From Siphonodentalium dalli (lineage: Eukaryota; Mollusca; Scaphopoda; Gadilida; Siphonodentaliidae), in the NCBI GenBank assembly GCA_032622095.1, contig CP136067.1, positions 44,807,549 to 44,871,548 on the forward strand: 64,000 bases of DNA, given 5' to 3'. Shown here in pieces: positions 23,902-33,712 of this stretch (position 1 is the stretch's first letter; each line of letters opens with the position of its first letter). A program made the position numbers and the translations under genes. Below the pieces are notes generated by a model, which was not told the DNA's origin, did not search any database, and worked only from the letters and a program-made list of their open reading frames with translations.

Positions 23902-25921
23902 TGGATGATGGTGTTCCTGAAGTGGACACTGGCAGTGGAACAGACCAGATTGATATGATATTCTCAAATGTTTTATCAGACATCCTGGTGGATTTCGAAT
24001 CACTGAATATCAGAGAAGCCCAAGACCAAATAATTGTGAAACAGAGACAACATATGGAGCGGAGGTATGGATACACTAAAGTGATATAACTCGATATAAT
24101 GGAGTCAGCTTGAGTTTAAATTTGACTTGAACGAAGTTGAACTCGTAAGCTGGTTTGCCGTTTATTATCTTTAACATGTGCAACGTGAAACGTGGTATAT
24201 GCCACCGACGCTTATTTTAGAGAGATGGCAATACTAAATATTTGTATGGATGGAGAATTTTATTTCATTTTCTAAACCCAAAAAGTGGGTATCCTTTCCC
24301 CTTAAACTGGGCTATATCAATACATCAAAGCAAACCACTCCAATGATCCATGCACATATTACAAGCTGAAATGTTCATACAGATACAAAATTAAGAAATT
24401 CCCAAGTCAAACAAGGGCTGCAAAAAATTTAAGTCAAACAAGGGCCGAAAATTTGGTAAACACGAATAGACGAAACCTGTAGTAAGTCGGTATCCTTCCC
24501 CTGAGCTGTGCTATCACAATGCCAAGGACAACGTAATCCGATAATTAACACCTGAGTTACAATGTGATTGTGTCAGACGGCGGACACAAAATTCACAAAT
24601 TTCCAAGTCAAACAAGGGTCGTAACTCTGGTAAAAAAAAAAATAATAATGGACGAAACCCGTATATGCGTATCATTTCCCCCAACCTGGGCTATCACCAC
24701 GACAGGCCGGGACAACGAAATCCGACAATTAACACCCGAGTTACAAGGTGATATGTTCGGACGGACAAACGGACGGAAATTTCGAAGTCAGCAATGCCAT
24801 AACTCTGGTAAAACGAATGGACGAAACCCGTAGTATACGGGTATCCTTTCCCCCAACCTGTGCTATCACCATGCCAAAGGACAACGGAATCCGATAATTC
24901 ACACACGAGATACAAAGGTGATATGTTCGGACGACGGGCGGATGCCCCGACGGACGGACGGAACAGGCGGGCGGAGCTCTCGGTGATATGCCCCGAACCT
25001 AGCTCCTACGGGGTCGGGGGCATAATAATCAAAGTCGGTCTCTTTAAATCAGAATCCAATATTATTTGGAAAAGTGATCTTGATATTTCACACTGGGATT
25101 CACTCAAAACTGTATATATTCGCATGGTCTGTTCTTGATTCGGAGGAATGTTAAGGAATATGATCAGACGACAAACAGACAACACATATGTAGAAGATTC
25201 CAAAATCATTGATGCGAAATGTTCAGATAAATCAGTTTAACAAACGATTTTGAAGGAACTTATTAAATGAACATTTCCACAGGGAACTACTCGTCAATGA
25301 GTATTTGGTACAGAAAGTGTTAAAACTGACAGGGTGACTATGTTGATATTTCAGTAACCGAGTAAAACTCCCACTTGGAGGAAGTATCATTCAACTATTA
25401 TTTCCGAAACTCCAACCGCATAAATCATATCAGAGAATATTAAGATTACATCTGATCTAGACGAAATATAACTATTTAGCCTTACTACTAGTTGACATGG
25501 CAACTGTCGTGGACATTTGAACGTCTTTTCAGCAGACTTCAATTGTGTGTCTCTGTGAAACAAAATGATGTTTTTTATTTTCTACAGAATGCAGTCGATA
25601 CAGAAAATGGCAAAATGCAGAGGTCGATGGAGAAATCACGTGACGCGAGTATTTCCACTGTCTGCGGCAGCTCGTGACGCCAAAGAACGTTTAGAAAAAC
25701 AGAAACTAATCCGTGAGTTCAGTCAACGACAACGAAGAAGGTCATCAGTGATACCGAAAATCAAAGTTCATAGCGAGATCATGAAGGATCGGCCGACGCT
25801 CGCCATGAAAACAGTATCACCTGCCGGATTTAATGTCTCGGGAGATAATGTTACATTACAAGTTCCAACACATGCAGGAAAACATAAAGTTCACCACAAA
25901 CCAAAGAAGATGGGGTTTTGA
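23902..25921 (+). CDS. Unrecognised host gene, last two coding exons (partial)
   Basis: Exon A (23902-24064) follows the acceptor TTCTGTTTTCAG and ends at CGGAG before the donor GTATGG. Exon B (25588-25921) follows TTTTCTACAG and ends at a TGA. The phases match: the split codon AG/A gives Arg, and together the exons give 165 residues. Exon A encodes an acidic start (DDGVPEVDTGSGTDQIDMIF) and an amphipathic stretch (LSDILVDFESLNIREAQDQI). Exon B is strongly basic (AKERLEKQKLIREF, SQRQRRRSS) and ends in HHKPKKMGF. IQKMAKCRGRW has a loose similarity to a calmodulin-binding IQ motif but lacks the G in register. No signal or membrane segment is visible. This looks like the intracellular C-terminus of a longer protein whose upstream exons I could not locate; I do not recognise the family. 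The intron holds a tandem repeat block and a TTAA-family element. Confidence 0.6.
24280..24980 (+). repeat. Tandem ~175-bp repeat ending in an ACGG-rich tract
   Basis: Four diverged units share GTATCCTTTCCCC, GCTATCACCATGCCAA, GGACAACG, ATCCGATAATTAACACC and AAGTCAAACAAGGG, spaced roughly 175 bp apart. The last unit runs into a GACGGACGGACGG-type microsatellite at about 24918-24970. A tandem core followed by an ACGG microsatellite is the organisation described for bivalve 'pearl' Helitron-like elements. The block lies in the intron of the unrecognised gene. Confidence 0.7.
25130..25330. mobile_element. TTAA-flanked MITE, second family (degraded copy 2)
   Basis: It shares GGAATGTTAAGGAA, AGACGACAAACAGAC, AATGTTCAGATAA and GGGAACTACTCGTCAATGAG with the copies at 21.7 and 26.8 kb. 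The right end (CAGAAAGTGTTAAAAC) has lost the exact CCCTTT-type terminus. Confidence 0.55.
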
Positions 25922-26790
25922 GGAACAGTACTATAATATATATTCTTACATTTATATAGCTGTTAATAATTTATTCGCTCTGCATGGAGTCCAGTGACGT
26001 AGACGTATATATATGGTGCATCGATTGGAGTATCGAATGCATATCAACACGTCTCCCATCGGGTGTCGGGGACGAATTCCCAACTTTCAAAATTTAAACT
26101 TGCACCGCATGACTCAATATATTTGAGCTGTAAAAAAGAAGACAGTAGTGTTGCCAGAAAGTCGTAAAGAGAAGATTTAAAGTAACTCAATTGTCCAAAC
26201 AGGTTCGTGAAGTTAGATTGATGTTCGAAATTCGGTGGAGACTCGCGTAAAGTTAGATTGAATGCAATCGCGTTTCAGTTGGCTTCAGCCATAAGCAGCT
26301 CAGCGGTATCTCAGAAAAAGTAAAAAAAAAAACAATCACATTTGACCCAGCATTCGAGATGTGGAGGACAAATTGGGAAACAGCAAAACACTTGAGGCAA
26401 AACAATAGAGTTTGAATTTATTTCAATCTGAATTTCGAACTTCAATCTAACTTCACGCGAATCTCCACCGAATTTCGAACTTCGATCAAACTTCACGAAC
26501 CTTGTTCATGCATGGTGAAGTATATTGAAGTGACCAGTCCCACAAAATACATGAATTCAACAAATGCTACTATATATAGCATTAGAGCTGTTGAAATGTA
26601 TTCAATCATGGTTGCGACTTCATTTCATACCTCAAATGGGGTTTTCACAAGGAATATATCTAGGTCTTCATTTACTTCAAAGAACAGTTTACTTCAATTT
26701 TGTGAATGGTTTTGCATGTTTTACTACTAATATCTAATACTCATTTTCAAATTGTCCCGAACGCTATATATAGATGTATATGTGCATTAA

Positions 26791-27047
26791 CCCTTTCTAT
26801 ACTAAATGGATTATCCCATCAGTTATAAAATTATACATTGGAACGATCTATTATTCATCTTGAGGTGTGTGTGGGTAATATAAGCAGATGACAAACAGAC
26901 GAAACGATAATACAATTGCAAAATGTTTCATATATTGATCGGTGGGATATGTTCAGATAATAAGTTCAACATTGTCGTTTGTTTAACTTATTATCTGAAC
27001 ATTTTCAAAGGGAACTATCCGTCAGTGAGTATTTAATATATAAAGGG
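26791..27047. mobile_element. TTAA-flanked MITE, second family (copy 3)
   Basis: The left end is TTAA followed by CCCTTTCTATACTAAAT (from 26791). The right end is TTTAATATATAAAGGG followed by TTAG, one base off TTAA. An internal hairpin, GTTCAGATAATAAGTTCAAC...AACTTATTATCTGAACAT, is the best conserved part. TTAA targets and CCCTTT ends fit a piggyBac-like non-autonomous element. Confidence 0.75.
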
Positions 27048-27265
27048 TTAGAATATTATACATAGTATCTTTATAGTATCCAAATAAATCATATCACTGG
27101 TATGGCGTACGTATAGTGATCATGTGCACACATGTGTCATAGAGAAGTATCTTGAATATGTATTGTGTTTATCCACGTTCGCTGTGCGCGAGTCTGATGC
27201 TCGATGTGTGTCATCGCAACTAGCTAACTACACAACCGCACAATCTACGGAAAGAGCAGTATATG

Positions 27266-28310
27266 TGTTAACAAGAAAACCATAGTCAAAAATGGTAACT
27301 CGCTCAAGATCATATATTATATACCCATGTTTGTAATTATAGAATATAAAATATATTGGTTTCGCGAATGACCAACTCAGAATTCCGTTAAAATAACAAT
27401 AACAACCAGCAGTCCAGCACCTAATTAACGAACCGGCGGCCGACTCGGCCGTCTCCGACCACAACCATCAGCGGGCTGCAGAACGAAACATATCTATAAA
27501 AGTTGAAATATAAGACTTACAAATTATCTTTTAAATTTCTTTTATTGGTAATTGACATAGCTTGTCACAAACCAAAAATCAACATTATTGACTTAATAAT
27601 GTGAAGGACACTAAACGAAATTGAAATTCCCAACTACACCTTTTACCGGACTCGGCCTCCTGGTCGCGCAGTTCGACTTTTAAACCGGAAAAAAACAATT
27701 ATATATAAATAAAATGCCCATCGGACCACAGCTATCAAGAATTTGCAGAACACTACACACGCGGTGCGCGCTAACAAACATTTAGATTCATACTGATTCT
27801 GAGTCTATATATAGTATTCCCGCCAACGTTTAATTTCTCGGATCGCTTGCGATCTTCCCCCAAATTAAGTCACATCGCGCTACATAGAGATTATCACCAC
27901 AGTGAAGTGATCTGAGTCTCCATAGGAATCACTGAACTAAATGTTTTCCCATAAGCGACAGTGTTAACGTTTCGGCCAAATTTACTGAATTGAAGCCTGC
28001 AGGCCATACCAGTGATGTTTACCCAGCTAGATTGACACCAGTTGATCACGAAAATGCAAGAAAAATCACAGGTCATGTGTTTACTTTTTAAAATAAATCC
28101 CCAAGTGTACGACAGGGCTATCCCACAGCCAAATTTGATCTGGTAAAAACCCAGAACTACAGCAGCTAGTTAAATAATTTCCCGCTCACAAAAACAAATT
28201 CCCCCATTAATTCAGCAGTTTAATTTATTTATATATGATGTACAAATCAAATAAATGCGATGTCATCCTTTAATAACGTGTCGCATGTATCAGGTGAAGG
28301 TCATTATTCA
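27266..28310. repeat. Composite repeat: LINE ORF1 tail fragment plus duplicated segment
   Basis: 27268-27300 (AACAAGAAAACCATAGTCAA...ATGGTAAC) matches the last codons and stop region of the LINE ORF1 at 11168. 27312-27736 then matches 1466-1877 directly, and 27900-28310 matches 2020-2404 inverted. 27780-27890 is related to 35640-35750. Confidence 0.65.
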
Positions 28311-28319
28311 GTTACCTTC

Positions 28320-29230
28320 ACCTTTAGAAGTGAGATCCCGGATCAGACGAGCTGCCGCAGGCTGCGGGTCTGATCCGTGCTACCACATTCACGTCACTTT
28401 ACTATGTTTATTATATGACCTATTGAAACTTAATTGTCACAACAAAACTCTAAAATGTTATTGCGAAAAAGGGGATCAGTTGAATTCAAATTTAGTGAAC
28501 GAATCGCAACAATTTAATCAACAAATAGTAATAGTTCAGGAGCCTCGTTCTGATTCAGACACGCATGACATGGGATCCGATTAATCGGAAAACCATCGCC
28601 AAATATATATAATTGTGGTATTTAGTGAAAATAATGACAGTGACAGTCATATAATATATAGCGGATATTATCACTACAATGATGTGATCTGCATGAGTCT
28701 CTATGTCACGCCGAGTTGAGAAGGTGAGATTCCGGATCAGAAGAGCTGCCGTTGGCTGCGAGTCTGATCCGGGATCCCACCTTCTCTACGAGACGTGACG
28801 TGGGGACTCAGATCACTTCACTGTAGTAATAATATGTTTATTATATGACCAATTGAATTTAGTTATTACAACCAACCTCTGAAATTTATTTTTAAAAAGG
28901 GGATCAGTTGAATTCAAATTTAATGAACGAATCGCAATAATTTAATCAACAATAACAACAACAACAACAACAATTTTAAGATTAAATTTCTCAATTGAAA
29001 ATAGTTCAGGAGTCTCGTTCTGATTCAGACACACGACACATGATCCGATTAATCGGAAAACCATCACCAAACGATGGTGGTATTTTAGTGAAAATAATGA
29101 CAGTCATATAATAAACGTTAATAATATAATTGTGAGTTCTGAAATTATCTGAATCAGAACTTCTGAATGGCGCTACTGACGTGGAATCCCGGATTTCAGG
29201 AAATAGAATGTCTACGACAAGTAACAAGTG
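28320..29230. repeat. Tandem duplication with GC-rich hairpins
   Basis: 28320-28655 and 28735-29114 are diverged direct copies sharing TTTATTATATGACC, GGGGATCAGTTGAATTCAAA, GTTCAGGAG, CTCGTTCTGATTCAGACAC and CCGATTAATCGGAAAACCAT. Each begins with a hairpin: CGGATCAGACGAGCTGCCG...TCTGATCCG near 28338-28376 and CGGATCAGAAGAGCTGCCG...TCTGATCCGGGATCC near 28733-28778. A (CAA)n microsatellite sits at about 28946-28972. A 109-codon frame at 28255-28584 is not conserved in the second copy, so I do not call it a gene. Confidence 0.7.
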
Positions 29231-29304
29231 TGTCTGTAGTTAACTTAGACTATCGACATATTTTGATCCCCGGAATCTCACCTACACGCATAGAAGTGAG
29301 ACAA

Positions 29305-32300
29305 ACGCCTTTTGTTTTTACCATGCATATCAGTAATATCTAACAATGAACGCTATTTATTTTTACCATGCATATCAGTAATATCTAACAATTAACGCTC
29401 TTTATTTTACCATGTACATCAGTGATATACTAACGATGAACGCTCTTTATATTTACCATGCATATCAGTAATATATTAACAATGAACGCTCTATATATTT
29501 ACCATGCATATCAGTAACATACTAACAATGAACGCTCTTTATATTTACCATGCACATCAATAATATATTAACAATGAACGCTCTTTATATTTACCATGCA
29601 TATCAGTAATATATTAACAATGAACGCTCTTTATATTTACCATGCATATCAGTAATATATTAACAATGAACGCTCTTTATATTAACCATGCATATCAGTA
29701 ATATATTAACAATGAACGCTCTTTATATTTACCATGCATATCAGTAATATATTAACAATGAACGCTCTTTATATTTACCATGCATATCAGTAATATATTA
29801 ACAATGAACGCTCTATATATTTAACATGCATAGCAGTAATATATTAACAATTAACGCTCTTTATATTTACCATGCATATCAGTAATATATTAACAATGAA
29901 CGCTCTTTATATTTAAGATGCATATCAGTAATATATTAGTAATGAACGCTCTTAATATTTACCATGAATATCAGTAATATACTAACAATGAACGCTCTTT
30001 ATATTAACCATGCATATCAGTAATATACTAACAATGAACGCTCTTTATATTTACCATGCACATCAATAATATATTAACAATGAACGCTCTTTATATTTAC
30101 CATGCATATCAGTAATATATTAACAATGAACGCTCTTTATATTTACCATGCATATCAATAATATATTAACAATGAACGCTCTTTATATTTACCATGCATA
30201 TCAGTAATATATTAACAATGAACGCTCTTTATATTTACCATGCATATCAGTAACATACTAACAATGAACGCTCTTTATATTTACCATGCATATCAATAAT
30301 ATATTAACAATGAACGCTCTTTATATTTACCATGCACATCAATAATATATTAACAATGAACGCTCTTTATATTTACCATGCATATCAATAATATATTAAC
30401 AATGAACGCTCTTTATATTTACCATGCATATCAATAATATATTAACAATGAACGCTCTTTATATTTACCATGCATATCAATAATATATTAACAATGAACG
30501 CTCTTTATATTTACCATGCATATCAATAATATATTAACAAAGAACGCTCTTTATATTTACCATGCACATCAATAATATATTAACAATGAACGCTCTTTAT
30601 ATTTACCATGCACATCAATAATATATTAACAATGAACGCTCTTTATATTTACCATGCACATCAATAATATATTAACAATGAACGCTCTTTATATTTACCA
30701 TGCACATCAATAATATATTAACAATGAACGCTCTTTATATTTACCATGCATATCAATAATATATTAACAATGAACGCTCTTTATATTTACCATGCATATC
30801 AATAATATATTAACAATGAACGCTCTTTATATTTAAGATGCATATCAGTAACATACTAACAATGAACGCTCTTTATATTTACCATGCACATCAATAATAT
30901 ATTAACAATGAACGCTCTTTATATTTACCATGCACATCAATAATATATTAACAATGAACGCTCTTTATATTTACCATGCACATCAATAATATATTAACAA
31001 TGAACGCTCTTTATATTTACCATGCACATCAATAATATATTAACAATGAACGCTCTTTATATTTACCATGCATATCAATAATATATTAACAATGAACGCT
31101 CTTTATATTTACCATGCATATCAATAATATATTAACAATGAACGCTCTTTATATTTACCATGCATATCAATAATATATTAACAATGAACGCTCTTTATAT
31201 TTAAGATGCATATCAGTAACATACTAACAATGAACGCTCTTTATATTTACCATGCACATCAATAATATATTAACAATGAACGCTCTTTATATTTACCATG
31301 CATATCAGTAATATATTAACAATGAACGCTCTTTATATTTACCATGCATATCAATAATATATTAACAATGAACGCTCTTTATATTTACCATGCATATCAG
31401 TAATATATTAACAATGAACGCTCTTTATATTTACCATGCATATCAATAATATATTAACAATGAACGCTCTTTATATTTACCATGCATATCAGTAATATAT
31501 TAACAATGAACGCTCTTTATATTTACCATGCATATCAATAATATATTAACAATGAACGCTCTTTATATTTACCATGCATATCAGTAATATATTAACAATG
31601 AACGCTCTTTATATTTACCATGCATATCAGTAACATACTAACAATGAACGCTCTTTATATTTACCATGCACATCAATAATATATTAACAATGAACGCTCT
31701 TTATATTTACCATGCATATCAGTAATATATTAACAATGAACGCTCTTTATATTTACCATGCATATCAATAATATATTAACAATGAACGCTCTTTATATTT
31801 ACCATGCATATCAGTAATATATTAACAATGAACGCTCTTTATATTTACCATGCATATCAGTAATATATTAACAATGAACGCTCTTTATATTTACCATGCA
31901 TATCAGTAATATATTAACAATGAACGCTCTATATATTTAACATGCATAGCAGTAATATATTAACAATTAACGCTCTTTATATTTACCATGCATATCAGTA
32001 ATATATTAACAATGAACGCTCTTTATATTTAAGATGCATATCAGTAATATATTAGTAATGAACGCTCTTAATATTTACCATGAATATCAGTAATATACTA
32101 ACAATGAACGCTCTTTATATTAACCATGCATATCAGTAATATACTAACACTGAACGCTCTTTATATTGACCATGCATATAAGTAATATATTAACAATGAA
32201 CGCTCTTTATATTTACCATGCATATCAGTAATATATTAACAATGAACGCTCTTTATATTTACCATGTATAGCAGTAATATACTAACAATGAACGTTCTTT

Positions 32301-32580
32301 ATATATACCATGCATGTCAGTAATATATTGACAATGAACGCTCTATATATTTAACATGCATATCAGTAATATATTAATAATGAACGCTCTTTATATTTAC
32401 CATGCATATCAGTAATATACTAACAATGAACGCTCTTTATATTTACCATGCATATAAGTAATATACTAACAATGAACGCTCTTTATAGTTACCATGCATA
32501 TCAGTAACATACTAACAATGAACGCTCTTTATATTTACCATGCATATAAGTAATATACTAACAATGAACGCTCTTTATTG
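29305..32580 (+). repeat. 46-bp satellite array, about 71 copies
   Basis: The unit is CATGCATATCAGTAATATAT, TAACAATGAACGCTCTTTAT, ATTTAC (46 bp). Edge units are more diverged (ATATCTAAC, GCTATTTAT), and central units are nearly identical. Two main variants alternate, CATATCAGTAAT and CACATCAATAAT. A distinctive run of variant units (CTCTATATATTTAACATGCA, TTAAGATGC, ATTAGTAATG, TGAATATCAG) occurs at 29811-30025 and again at 31927-32145, exactly 2116 bp (46 units) apart. A TTAAGATGC-marked unit recurs at an interval of 368 bp (8 units). This pattern is the signature of unequal exchange. The array ends about 1 kb upstream of the AOX promoter. Confidence 0.97.
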
Positions 32581-33580
32581 TTCAATTGCAAAAGAAATCT
32601 AGGGGTCCGATTTTGTAAATGTATGGCTTGAATATGTGTTTATATAATGGCATATAAAGTCCGTATAAAAGTATTAACTTAGTTGTCGATCTAGACCTAG
32701 ATGAAAATGGAGCATACGTTAAGGCGACAAACCGCCGGGTGTGGGAATGGGGCTTTACGTGTGGTTCAACTGCACTGTCGACCACAAGCAACTAATTATA
32801 TAGAGTTACGCTTCTTGTATCGTGACTAGCATGCATAACACAAATATGGCTGCTGGTTTCGTTTATTATTTTTGAGGGAACATTCCATGATCGGTAACAG
32901 AAAATCGTAGCCTACGTAAATGTGGCGATATATTTTGTTTAGATTATCAGGAAGAGTCTGCTTGGGTCCCGAAGTTATGGAAGGGGTCTGTGTATTGTTA
33001 TGCTGCTGATTGTTGTGCATTAAATGGGGGTAGTTGTGGAAATGCAAGATTTTTTTTTTTAAATACCGTAAAGGACGCGATTGTTGTCATCGACTGGTGT
33101 ATCGTATGACGTTCTAATGGAACATTGACCATTTGAATTCAAGATAGGCTTAACCCATCGCCTGCGGGACTTGCAGTTAACAACTTAACACTGTCGCATA
33201 TGGAAAATAATTAGTTGTCTGTGACCTGCAGTTCACACACACACACAACTACAAGAAGAATAACTCTATTAAATTAGTTGCTTGTAACCAGTATATTAGA
33301 CCCAGAATTTTAATATTATGTTAATGGTCTTTATGCCGTCGGGTTACCTAATACTAAACGAGACAGAGTCCTTGTTTACGGACAAGCGCATAACTTTGGG
33401 GGGAATTCGTTCGAAGTCATTTATTTACAGACTTTCTGAAGGTGAATGGATTTCGAAATCGATGATGAAATATCTCCAATGCTAATTATCATAGCTGAGC
33501 GCGATTGTTGATTGGATATCGCTGAATGCAGGATAGGCTGTTTACCGCTCGGTGTTTATGACTTTGAACACCGCATTGCA

Positions 33581-33614
33581 TATATAAAAGCCGGTATTTT
33601 ACCACTCACACTTG
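33581..33614 (+). promoter_or_regulatory. Likely AOX core promoter (TATA box and start region)
   Basis: TATATAAAAG (33581-33590) in a GC-flanked context (GCATATATAAAAGCCGG) lies about 125 nt before the first ATG of the AOX frame. A pyrimidine-rich CACTCACACTT about 25-30 nt downstream would suit transcription start. No ATG lies between this region and the AOX start codon at 33713, which supports the assignment. Confidence 0.6.
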
Positions 33615-33712
33615 CCAGCTCTGTTTATCAAACTAGAACTAGATACTAACGATCGATTTATACCTGACAAAAATAGAAGTATACTGGTCATATTTCGGAA
33701 TACTTTTCACGG

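Noticed and set aside
28255-28584. 109-codon open frame
   Set aside because: The tandem duplicate at 28.7-29.1 kb interrupts the frame, so it is not maintained as coding sequence.
29305-32580. Regularly spaced repeats resembling a CRISPR array
   Set aside because: The whole 46-bp unit is repeated without unique spacers, and the context is a eukaryotic genome. It is a satellite.
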